NCBI GenBank assembly: GCA_013285705.1
Contig: JABDHA010000019.1
Coordinates: 5,006 to 53,137, forward strand
From: Acidobacteriota bacterium
GTDB taxonomy: Bacteria > Acidobacteriota > Terriglobia > Terriglobales > Acidobacteriaceae
Direction: 5' to 3'
Length of the DNA: 48,132 nucleotides
The position numbers and the translations under genes are program-made. The notes beneath the pieces are model-generated. The model did no database searches and had not been told where the DNA came from. It saw only the letters and a program-made list of their open reading frames with translations. The stretch's first letter is position 1; each line of letters begins with the position of its first letter. Positions 16,069 through 23,945 of the stretch are shown here, one piece after another.

Positions 16069-16845
16069 ATGCAGAAATTGAACGGGAAGATTGTTTTCAT
16101 TACAGGGGCGAGTTCGGGGATTGGTGAAGCCTCCGCCTTTGCTTTTGCCGCTGAGGGTGCGCGCCTGCTGCTGGCGGCGCGCCGTCTGGAACGCTTTCAG
16201 GAATTAACACCGAAGCTCAAAGATGCAGGAGCAGTGGACGTCCATACATTCTCACTCGATGTGCGCAATGCGGCCCAGGTTCAAAGCCAGCTGGACGCGC
16301 TGCCGGAAGAGTGGAAGGCCATCGATATTCTCGTAAACAATGCGGGCCTGAGCCGTGGCCTCGAGAAGCTCCACGAAGGCAAGCTGCAGGACTGGGACGA
16401 GATGATCGACACCAATGTAAAAGGCCTGCTCTATGTCACACGCGCCGTGGTTCCGGGCATGGTCGCGCGCGCGCGCGGACACGTGGTCAATCTGGGATCA
16501 ACGGCAGGCGAGCTCACGTATCCCAACGGTGCGGTATATTGCGGCAGCAAGGCCGCTGAGCACGCGATCAATGACGGTCTGCGTCAGGATCTTTTAGGCA
16601 CGCCGGTTCGCGTCACCAGCATCGATCCAGGCATGGTGGAAACAGAGTTCAGCCAAGTGCGTTTTCACGGCGACAAAGAACGCGCGGCAAAAGTGTATCA
16701 GGGGTTAACCCCACTCCAACCGTCGGATGTAGCCGACGCGATTGTGTGGGCTGCGACACGGCCAGCGCACGTCAATATTGCGCGCGTGCTGCTGACCAGC
16801 ATCGATCAGGCGAATTCACTGCTCTTCAATCGAAAGCAATCGTGA
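16069..16845 (+). CDS. Short-chain dehydrogenase/reductase (YdfG-like)
   Basis: 258 residues of the classical SDR type. The cofactor motif TGASSGIG is at residues 12-19, an AARR segment after strand 2 points to NADP(H), and NNAG is at 90-93. The catalytic triad is Ser144, Tyr157 and Lys161 (YCGSK). Overall it resembles YdfG-type 3-hydroxy-acid dehydrogenases acting on serine or malonic semialdehyde derivatives, which would pair naturally with the hydroxyisobutyrate-dehydrogenase-like gene just upstream, but the substrate is not proven. The stop lies three bases from the stop of the convergent small gene at 16849. Confidence 0.92.
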   Translation: MQKLNGKIVFITGASSGIGEASAFAFAAEGARLLLAARRLERFQELTPKLKDAGAVDVHTFSLDVRNAAQVQSQLDALPEEWKAIDILVNNAGLSRGLEKLHEGKLQDWDEMIDTNVKGLLYVTRAVVPGMVARARGHVVNLGSTAGELTYPNGAVYCGSKAAEHAINDGLRQDLLGTPVRVTSIDPGMVETEFSQVRFHGDKERAAKVYQGLTPLQPSDVADAIVWAATRPAHVNIARVLLTSIDQANSLLFNRKQS

Positions 16846-16848
16846 CGG

Positions 16849-17088
16849 TTACGATATCGAAGCAAGCCGCGCTTCGATATCTGCCAAAGCAGCTGCCAGA
16901 GCTGCCCGGCGGTGCGGACTGGACGTACGTTCGTCTAAAATCCGCTCACGCTGAAGTTCAAGTTCCTGGCGTTGACGCGTGCGCTGCGCTATTGCCGCAG
17001 TGTCTGGCTTGCCCTCTGTATGCTCAGGCTCTGCCTGCTTCTCTGCCACTTGCTCCTCCACCGATTTGCTCTCCCATCCTCTAGCCAT
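16849..17088 (-). CDS. Small conserved protein (MARGWESKS family)
   Basis: 79 residues, highly charged, without signal peptide or membrane segment. The N terminus MARGWESKSVEEQ is a pattern I recognise from short uncharacterised proteins of Acidobacteriota. The rest is predicted to be helical, with many Arg, Glu and Gln residues and a C-terminal stretch (RRAALAAALADIEARLASI) typical of a short coiled coil. It is convergent with the short-chain dehydrogenase gene and divergent from the alcohol dehydrogenase gene. No function is known. The conserved N terminus argues that this is a real gene and not chance. Confidence 0.75.
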   Translation of the reverse strand: MARGWESKSVEEQVAEKQAEPEHTEGKPDTAAIAQRTRQRQELELQRERILDERTSSPHRRAALAAALADIEARLASIS

Positions 17089-17177
17089 ACTTCTATGGTA
17101 TCGCTATATACGCGCATCTGCGAACGATCCTGGCTCATCTAAGAGCTAAATCACGCTACGCGAGGCAAAAAAAGCCG

Positions 17178-18188
17178 ATGAAACTCTGGCATATTCCAGC
17201 TTTTGGTATTGACAAACTTGAGCTTATCGAAGCGCCGAGGCCCAAGCCCGAAGCCGGCGAAGTGCTGGTGAAAATACACGCAGTTTCTCTGAATTATCGC
17301 GACCTGATGGTCACGCTCGGCCAGTACAACCCAAAGATGGCGCTTCCGCGCATCCCCGCCTCTGACGGCGCTGGAGAAGTGATTGAGATTGGCCCTGGCA
17401 TAGGCCGCATCAAGCCGGGTCAGCGTGTGGCGGGCATCTTTATGCAGAAGTGGCTGGAAGGCCGGCCCAGCGCGCAAAAACAGCATGGTGCCCTGGGCGG
17501 CGATATCGACGGCATGCTCGCCGAATATGTCGTGCTCTCTGAAAGTGGCCTCGTGCCGGTTCCCGATCATCTGACGTGGGAAGAAGCGGCCACACTGCCA
17601 TGCGCCGGAGTCACCGCGTGGAACGCCGTGGTGCACGCGGGCAAAATCAAGAGCGGCGACACGGTCGTGATTCAGGGCACAGGCGGCGTCTCCATCTTCG
17701 CGTTGCAATTCGCAAAAGCGCTGGGTGCGCGCGTATTGGGCACATCGAGCAGCAATGAAAAGCTTGACCGCGCACGCACGCTCGGGCTCGATGCCGGCGT
17801 CAATTACAAGCAGACTCAGGATTGGGCGAAATGGGTCATCGAACAAACCAACGGAGAAGGCGCTGACCTGGTTGTGGAAGTGGGCGGGGCGGGAACATTT
17901 ATGCCATCGCTGAAGGCGGTGCGCGTCGGCGGCACGGTCGCACAGATCGGCGTGCTGAGCCAGACGAGTGAGCCGGTGAATGTCGTGCCCATCCTCCATA
18001 AACAGATTCATGTGCAGGGAATTTACGTTGGATCGCGCGCCGATTTCCTGGAAATGAACCGGGCCATCTCCCAAATCCAGCTCAAACCCGTTGTGGATGA
18101 GGTATTTACCTTCGATCGGGCCCCGCAGGCGCTCGAGCGCATGCAATCGGGAGCGCATTTTGGAAAGCTGGTGATTCGCGTAGCGTGA
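17178..18188 (+). CDS. Zinc-independent NAD(P)-dependent alcohol dehydrogenase / quinone-oxidoreductase-like protein
   Basis: 336 residues of the medium-chain dehydrogenase/reductase superfamily. The N-terminal GroES-like domain contains HAVSLNYRDLMV, where zinc enzymes have a catalytic Cys, and the four-cysteine structural zinc loop is absent. A Rossmann domain follows (VVIQGTGGVSIFALQFAKAL). This pattern fits quinone-oxidoreductase-like or other zinc-free MDR enzymes that reduce carbonyl or enone substrates. Start is ATG 17178. It follows other oxidoreductase genes but is separated from them by the minus-strand small gene, so it has its own promoter. The exact substrate is unknown. Confidence 0.9.
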   Translation: MKLWHIPAFGIDKLELIEAPRPKPEAGEVLVKIHAVSLNYRDLMVTLGQYNPKMALPRIPASDGAGEVIEIGPGIGRIKPGQRVAGIFMQKWLEGRPSAQKQHGALGGDIDGMLAEYVVLSESGLVPVPDHLTWEEAATLPCAGVTAWNAVVHAGKIKSGDTVVIQGTGGVSIFALQFAKALGARVLGTSSSNEKLDRARTLGLDAGVNYKQTQDWAKWVIEQTNGEGADLVVEVGGAGTFMPSLKAVRVGGTVAQIGVLSQTSEPVNVVPILHKQIHVQGIYVGSRADFLEMNRAISQIQLKPVVDEVFTFDRAPQALERMQSGAHFGKLVIRVA

Positions 18189-18324
18189 TTACCCTTGCGG
18201 TTACCATTGAATACGGGCTTCTTCATGCTGCACAGGAGGAGAATGCATCTAACCGGTTGCACAACATCTGATGGTGAAACGGCTTTATACGCCTGCTCAC
18301 TATGACGATGAAAAGAGGCCATCG

Positions 18325-18603
18325 ATGAAAATTCTGCAAACCATTTTCAACTTTCTGTACGAAATTCTGCTTGGTTGCAGGCATGAGCGTTTGACACGTC
18401 CATTCACGCTCCAGCAACAAACCTACAAAGTATGCCTGGACTGCGGAAAGCATGTTTTCTATTCTGCAGACACCATGAAGCCCTTGAGCGGCCGTGAAGT
18501 TCGCCGCATTCACACAAGGCAGGCAAGTGAATTGAAAGTGGTAGCGGTCGCCACTCCTGTAAGCTCCCTCAACCGCGAAAATAATTCCAGGGCGATTGCA
18601 TAA
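18325..18603 (+). CDS. Small conserved protein with C-H...CLDCG motif
   Basis: 92 residues from the ATG at 18325, chosen because AGAGG lies six bases upstream; an ATG at 18271 in the same frame would add 18 residues. A hydrophobic N terminus (MKILQTIFNFLYEILLGC) leads into CRHERLTRPFT and then YKVCLDCGKHVFY. The spaced Cys-x-His and Cys-x-x-Cys residues suggest a small zinc-binding knuckle. Short proteins with this CRH...CLDCG layout are frequent in Acidobacteriota and remain uncharacterised. The N-terminal hydrophobic stretch could be a membrane anchor. Confidence 0.7.
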   Translation: MKILQTIFNFLYEILLGCRHERLTRPFTLQQQTYKVCLDCGKHVFYSADTMKPLSGREVRRIHTRQASELKVVAVATPVSSLNRENNSRAIA

Positions 18604-18702
18604 CTTTCGTCTCGTTCTCTTTGCCGTCCTCGCAAAGCAATTTCGTGACAAAGAGGGGCGTCGGACTGTCTAATAGTTTTTGGTAACGCGTCTCTTCGCC
18701 AA

Positions 18703-20865
18703 ATGTTTGCTTCCGTGAAAGCTCGTCCCATCGCGATGCTCGCGCCGCTCTTCCTGCTGGCAGCGGGATGCGGTAGTTTTCCGGCAAGCAATGGCGGGTT
18801 CGTTATCTCATCGTCAGCCACGACGGTTGCGACAACGGGACAGGCTCAGTTCAAAGCCACATTGCCGGATGGATCGGCCGCCGCTGCAAACTGGTCTGTA
18901 AGCTCGACGCAGAATGGCTCATCGCTGAGTGCCGGTTCGATCGACGCAACCGGCCTTTACACACCGCCGAATGCGCTCTCGAGCGACAGCATCGCTGTTG
19001 AAGTGACGGCGCACCTGCAGAGCGACACCTCCCGCACCGCAAGCGAAACCATCACAGTCACTCCGGGATTTCTGCAGCCGCTACTGCCTGAGAATGCCGC
19101 CGTTGCGCCGGGCACGACGCTCGAAATTTCAGCGCAGATCGCCGAGGTCAATGATGGCTCCGTACATTGGAGTCTGAGCGACGGCACGATGGGATCGATT
19201 GGACAGACGAGTTGCCAGCGAGGAAGGCAGCAGTACACCCTCTGCAAGGCAAGCTATACGGCGCCCAGCACATTTTCCGGAACACAGTCCATCCGCGTAA
19301 TTGCAACTGTAAACGATACAAATACGCAGGCGCAGCTGCATCTGCTGCTTAACACCGATGGCATAAATTCCAGTGCGGCGGCCAATCAATCCATGCAAAC
19401 AGGGTTGATCGCGCTCGGAACCTCCGGCAGCAACGACTCTGACTACGACGTATACCGAGATGCCTCCGGCAACAACTATATTGCTGACTGCTGCGGCGGT
19501 ACGCTCGGCGCGCTGGTCGAAGATACCGAGCACGATCAATACATTTTGAGCAACAATCACGTGCTGGCCGAATCGGACCAAGGCAAGATTGGCGACACCA
19601 TCGATCAGCCCGGCCTGATTGACGATGCCTGCCGCCCTCTCAGCCAGCAAGGCTCTACCCTCCGCTCGGTTGGCACATTGCGCTACTATGTGCCGCTCGC
19701 CAGCAATCAATCGAATGTGGACGCAGCCCTGGCGACTGTGACTCCGGGCGCATTCGACTCCTCTGGCAGCATCCTGCAGCTGGGAACAACGAGCGGCGGC
19801 AGCAACGCGCCACTTGGCGCAGCGCCTCCGGTTGCGGGTACCGGAGAAATTTTGAATGAGGCAAATCTGAGTGGACTGCGCGTCGTGAAGAGCGGACGCA
19901 CCACGGGACTGACCTGCTCCACCGTCGACAGCGTCGACCTGGCGGTAAAGGTCGACTACTACAAGGATTGCGCGGAAACGCAGCCTTATTACACCAAGAC
20001 CTTTACCGGCCAGATTGGAATCAGCGGCAACAGCTTCTCCGATAGCGGTGATTCCGGATCGCTCGTCGTCGACGCGAGCAATGCGCAGCCGCTCGGGCTC
20101 TTCTACGCCGGGGGAACCGACGGCAGCGGCAACGGCCTAAGCGTGGCCAATCCCATTGCCGACGTTTTGAATGAGCTGGGAACGCAGACCGGCTCAAAGC
20201 TAAGTGTCGTCGGCACCAAAACTCCGCACGCCGTCACCTGCCTTAACTACGACGGCAACACTGAAACGGCGGCTTCTCTTCCCGATCTTTCGCATACGGT
20301 GGAGATGCAGGGCAAGAGTGCGGCGCAAGCAGCCGCAACCGAGTTGGTGAATCACGAGACAGGCATTCTGAGTGTTGCCTCAGGAAAGAGCGCCGACAGC
20401 CCAGGCGCAGCGGCTGTGATTGTCTACGTGGACCGGGCCAAGGCAAATACGGCTGTGCCGCAAACGATCGATGGCGTGCGTACCGCTGTCGTTCTCACAG
20501 ACGCGGCCAGCATTGCCGCCGGCACAGCACCAAAAGCCCCTTTAAACACGGCTGGAATGCAGCTGTCAGCCAATGCTCTCAGTGCGGCGGCGGCGGTGCA
20601 GCGTCAATACGCGACGCAGCTTTTCTCCGATCCCGCGATTTTTGGAGTTGGCGTTACGCAGAGCCGCGATAATCCCCAGGAAGCAGCTTTGCTGGTGCTC
20701 GTTGATCTGAACAAAGTGCCCAAAACGATGCCCACCACTCTTGGCGGTCTGCGCGTGCAGTATATGCAGCTGCATCGTTTTCATGTAACGAAATCGAAGT
20801 ATGCCGGAGCGCGACCCGTGTCGAGCTGCTCGCTCGAATCGATGAGGCCGGCAGCTGAGCGCTAA
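18703..20865 (+). CDS. Lipoprotein with Ig-like and chymotrypsin-like serine protease domains
   Basis: 720 residues. A lipoprotein signal (LFLLAAGC, Cys23) is followed by two Ig-like segments (about 30-120 and 125-215) rich in Ser, Thr and Ala. Residues about 235-500 have a trypsin-fold layout with a full apparent triad: His286 in LSNNHVLA, Asp340 in NVDAALA and Ser451 in GDSGSLV. Cysteines near 263-264, 310, 405 and 423 could form disulfides. The C-terminal part holds what look like two related repeats (AAVIVYVDRAKANTAVPQTI around 573-592 and AALLVLVDLNKVPKTMPTTL near 672-691). The product is probably an envelope-anchored protease or a binding protein with that fold; no substrate is suggested. 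The stop overlaps the stop of the convergent histidine kinase gene by four bases. Confidence 0.8.
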   Translation: MFASVKARPIAMLAPLFLLAAGCGSFPASNGGFVISSSATTVATTGQAQFKATLPDGSAAAANWSVSSTQNGSSLSAGSIDATGLYTPPNALSSDSIAVEVTAHLQSDTSRTASETITVTPGFLQPLLPENAAVAPGTTLEISAQIAEVNDGSVHWSLSDGTMGSIGQTSCQRGRQQYTLCKASYTAPSTFSGTQSIRVIATVNDTNTQAQLHLLLNTDGINSSAAANQSMQTGLIALGTSGSNDSDYDVYRDASGNNYIADCCGGTLGALVEDTEHDQYILSNNHVLAESDQGKIGDTIDQPGLIDDACRPLSQQGSTLRSVGTLRYYVPLASNQSNVDAALATVTPGAFDSSGSILQLGTTSGGSNAPLGAAPPVAGTGEILNEANLSGLRVVKSGRTTGLTCSTVDSVDLAVKVDYYKDCAETQPYYTKTFTGQIGISGNSFSDSGDSGSLVVDASNAQPLGLFYAGGTDGSGNGLSVANPIADVLNELGTQTGSKLSVVGTKTPHAVTCLNYDGNTETAASLPDLSHTVEMQGKSAAQAAATELVNHETGILSVASGKSADSPGAAAVIVYVDRAKANTAVPQTIDGVRTAVVLTDAASIAAGTAPKAPLNTAGMQLSANALSAAAAVQRQYATQLFSDPAIFGVGVTQSRDNPQEAALLVLVDLNKVPKTMPTTLGGLRVQYMQLHRFHVTKSKYAGARPVSSCSLESMRPAAER

Positions 20866-22748
20866 ACCACCTGAGAGCTTGCCGGCAGACTTTCCGCCAC
20901 GGCTTCTTCACTGCGTACCAGCGGGAAGAAGATCATAAAGCCCGTTCCATGGCTGGATGTGCCGGTGTCGGCATACGCGCGGCTGCGAATGCGAATGGCC
21001 CCGTGGTGCTTGCGAATAATCTCGGCACTCACCCACAGGCCGAGTCCGGTGCCGGTCGCTTCTTTCGTGGTAAAAAATGGTTCAAAGATGCGGCTCAGCA
21101 CTTCATCAGACATGCCGCACCCGGTGTCAAAGACAGAAAAACGCACACCCTCCACGGAAGGGTCGCGCCACGAACGCGAGCGCCGGACGCTGAGGACGAG
21201 CCGGCCCGGGCCAGGCGTCATTGCATCCAGCGCATTGCCGATCAGGTTGGCAAAAAGCTGCCGCATCTCACCTACAAAGCAGAAGAGCTCGACGTCTGGT
21301 TGATAGATCCGTTGCACTTCCACCTGCAATGTGGTCACGCGGCCCTGGTGCAAGGTAAGGACGGAGTCGAGCAATTCGCTCACATTCGCGGTAATCGGCA
21401 GTGTGGACTGCCGGTAGAAGCGCAAGGTCTGCTGCGTAATTTCTGAAACGCGAGCCACTTCATGCTGCGCCAGTTCGACATACTGCCGCGTTTCCGCCCC
21501 AAGCGAATCCTGCAGGCGGATGAGATAAAGCAGATTCGTCACGGCCTCAAGCGGATTGTTGATCTCATGCGCGATTGAGGCAGCCAGACGTCCGGCGGCA
21601 GCCAGCTTCTCCGTCTTGCGCAGAGCATCTTCAGAATTGCGGCGCTGTGTCGTATCGACGATGACGGCGCCTACCCAGCGAACGGCATTCGTGCTGGTAT
21701 GCACAGGATAAATATTCACCAGCCAGCTGCGCACGCGGACGGGATGCATATCGAGCTCGCCGGTAAGCTCCAGATCCTGTACGGCCGAGCCGCTTTCAAA
21801 TACAGAATCGATGCCGCGTTGCATGGGGATGGCAGCCGATTCAGGAAACACCTCAAACACCGTCCGTCCAAGATGCCGGCTGATTGAAGTGTGGTTCATA
21901 TCCGCGAGAAACTGGTTGACGCGGACGAAACGAAACTTGCGATCGAAGAATGCGAATCCAATGGGCGCGTTCGCCAGCATGGAGTCAAGCAGAGCCAGCG
22001 TGTCGTTCAATCCTGAACGCTGCTCCTCAATCGAGGAGACCATCATGTTGAACGCCATGGTTAAATCTGCGGCTTCATTCGCGGAAGAGACATGCAGCGG
22101 AAAAGAAGATGTATCTTCCGGGTCGCGTACGATCTGCCGCGTAGCCTGCATCAACACGTTGAGAGGCTTCGTGATCGTGCGCGCCATGAATGTAGCCAGC
22201 AGAGTGCAGCCAAGAATGGCAATGACGGCTGAAATGAGAGTGATGCGCAAGAGGGAGTGCAACTGCAGACGGTCCGCGTCTTCATTGGGATAAATCCAGA
22301 CGAGGGCTCGTAGTTCGCCATTGATGTGCACAGGCGCAACAATTTCGCGCACATTGTCTTTTAAGGTGAACAGAGTCGGCTTCTGCAGGCTGCGCAGATA
22401 GTTGCGCTCGACCGGAGTGAGATTCAGCTTCCCATTCATGGCGGCATCGCTGCCGACCATGGTCATGCCCTGGAGATCGGTGATCTGGACACTGCCAACG
22501 CTGGGATATTGCAGCATAGAGCTGACCAGAGCCTGTAGGACGCTGGTATCTCCTCTTTTGAGGACAGCGCTGGCCTGCAAGGCGAGCTGCGATCCCTGGT
22601 ACTCCAGCCGCCGGTCGACGCGCTGCTGCAACTCTTTCTGTTGCTCACGAATGAGGAACACTGCGAAGAGGGCCAGCACCAGCAACTCAAAGAGCACCAG
22701 GCTCGCAATCAACTGACCGCGTATTGTTCGAGGCCGAAGTAAAGCCAT
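20862..22748 (-). CDS. Membrane sensor histidine kinase with HAMP and PAS domains
   Basis: 628 residues. An N-terminal helix (about 12-33), a periplasmic sensor region of about 140 residues and a second helix (LITLISAVIAILGCTLLATF region) lead into a HAMP segment. A PAS domain follows (about 245-375, MLANAPIGFAFFDRKFRFVR). The dimerisation/phosphoacceptor motif is SIAHEINNPLEA with His394. The ATPase domain shows the N box (NLIGNALDAM), G1 (FDTGCGM), F box (FEPFFTTK) and G2 (GTGLGLW). There is no receiver domain and no adjacent response regulator, so it is an orphan kinase. The sensed signal is unknown. The gene faces ypdA's 5' side across a 71-base gap, on the same strand and downstream of it. 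Confidence 0.93.
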   Translation of the reverse strand: MALLRPRTIRGQLIASLVLFELLVLALFAVFLIREQQKELQQRVDRRLEYQGSQLALQASAVLKRGDTSVLQALVSSMLQYPSVGSVQITDLQGMTMVGSDAAMNGKLNLTPVERNYLRSLQKPTLFTLKDNVREIVAPVHINGELRALVWIYPNEDADRLQLHSLLRITLISAVIAILGCTLLATFMARTITKPLNVLMQATRQIVRDPEDTSSFPLHVSSANEAADLTMAFNMMVSSIEEQRSGLNDTLALLDSMLANAPIGFAFFDRKFRFVRVNQFLADMNHTSISRHLGRTVFEVFPESAAIPMQRGIDSVFESGSAVQDLELTGELDMHPVRVRSWLVNIYPVHTSTNAVRWVGAVIVDTTQRRNSEDALRKTEKLAAAGRLAASIAHEINNPLEAVTNLLYLIRLQDSLGAETRQYVELAQHEVARVSEITQQTLRFYRQSTLPITANVSELLDSVLTLHQGRVTTLQVEVQRIYQPDVELFCFVGEMRQLFANLIGNALDAMTPGPGRLVLSVRRSRSWRDPSVEGVRFSVFDTGCGMSDEVLSRIFEPFFTTKEATGTGLGLWVSAEIIRKHHGAIRIRSRAYADTGTSSHGTGFMIFFPLVRSEEAVAESLPASSQVV

Positions 22749-22819
22749 TGTCCTCAGAAAAAACCGTCTTCCGCTTCATTGATTCGATTCGCGGAACAGA
22801 CGAAGAGTTTACGTACAGG

Positions 22820-23836
22820 TTACGCTCTGATAGCGGTCGAAATCTTCTCTTTCAAATCCGATGCGATTTGACGGCCATGAAAGCGCCCGTTCTCGATAAA
22901 GATTTCATTGGTTCTTTCGCCGGCAATAATGACGCCCGCTAAATAGATACCCGCTACGTTGCTTTCCAGGCTCTGTGGATCGCATGCCGGACAACGGTCT
23001 TCGCCTTCAACGCTCACGCCGAGCGCAGTCAGGAAATCGAAATCGGGGTGATAACCCGTCATGGCAAATACATAGTCGTTCTTGAGTGTCAGACGGCCCT
23101 CTGGCGTCTGCAGGGTCACCGTATCTTCGTGGATGCTCTCAACATCGGTCTGAAAATACGCGGTAATTTCGCCATTCTTGATACGGTTTTCGATGTCCGG
23201 CAGAATCCAGTACTTCACATGCCTGTGCATGGCCGGTCCACGGTGCACCAGCGTCACACGCGCACCATGGCGCCAGAGATCGAGCGCGGCAATCGCCGCC
23301 GAATTCTTGCCGCCGATCACCAGGACATCGAGATCGTAATACGGATGCGGATCGTTGTAGTAGTGGTGGACTTTCGGCAACTCTTCGCCCGGTATGCCGA
23401 GGTAGTTCGGCAGATCGTAGTACCCGGTCGCCACGACGAGCTTGCGCGCATGGTGCACCAGCTTGCGTCCGAAACGATCGGTGACATGCACATGGAAATC
23501 ACCATCGGAACCGGTAATCGAATCGACGTTCTGGTACTGGCGAATATCGAGCCGATAATGCTCCGCGACCTTGCGGTAATACTCCAGTGCTTCGTTGCGC
23601 GTCGGCTTCTGGTTCACGCTGGGAAATGGAATATCGCCGATTTCGAGCAATTCCGGCGTGGTGAAGAAGGTCATGTGCGACGGGTAGTGAAAGAGCGAAT
23701 TGCACAGGCAGCCCTTGTCCACCAGAACGCTGCGCAGCCCGGCGCGCTGCGCTTCAATGGCGCAGGCCATACCTGTTGGGCCAGCGCCGATCACAAGGAC
23801 ATCAAATGTCGCGTCCACAAACTCGTTCGCGTCCAT
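22820..23836 (-). CDS. ypdA: YpdA-family bacillithiol disulfide reductase
   Basis: 338 residues. An FAD-binding Rossmann motif (VLVIGAGPTGMACAIEAQRA, Gly17/Gly19/Gly22) is followed by the YpdA signature CLCNSLFHYPSHMTFFTT. A second dinucleotide motif (LVIGGKNSAAIAALDLW) binds NADPH. YpdA regenerates bacillithiol from its disulfide, which places this organism among users of that thiol; the bacillithiol synthesis genes are not in this window. Start is ATG 23836. It is divergent from the fumarase gene over 109 bases and upstream of the histidine kinase gene on the same strand. A thioredoxin-reductase-like role is less likely because the paired CxxC is missing. Confidence 0.9.
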   Translation of the reverse strand: MDANEFVDATFDVLVIGAGPTGMACAIEAQRAGLRSVLVDKGCLCNSLFHYPSHMTFFTTPELLEIGDIPFPSVNQKPTRNEALEYYRKVAEHYRLDIRQYQNVDSITGSDGDFHVHVTDRFGRKLVHHARKLVVATGYYDLPNYLGIPGEELPKVHHYYNDPHPYYDLDVLVIGGKNSAAIAALDLWRHGARVTLVHRGPAMHRHVKYWILPDIENRIKNGEITAYFQTDVESIHEDTVTLQTPEGRLTLKNDYVFAMTGYHPDFDFLTALGVSVEGEDRCPACDPQSLESNVAGIYLAGVIIAGERTNEIFIENGRFHGRQIASDLKEKISTAIRA

Positions 23837-23945
23837 ACTTCTAGCTTAAACGATGTGTGGGCAAGAAGAATTCAAGTTCGCCTTCGGGCACGCAAGGCTG
23901 GCCTGAATTCATTTACCCTATAGCAGCAAAGGATTTTCAATTTCC

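Noticed and set aside
17151-18158. A 335-codon minus-strand frame
   Set aside because: Antisense to the alcohol dehydrogenase gene, which has clear family motifs.
22749-22819. A two-component pairing of the histidine kinase with the NarL/FixJ regulator at 11259
   Set aside because: The genes are about 9 kb apart on opposite strands and nothing in the sequence links them.
23865-23912. GAATTC-containing inverted arms in the ypdA/fumarase gap as an operator
   Set aside because: Arms are short (about 8 bases) and about 30 bases apart; not above what chance gives.
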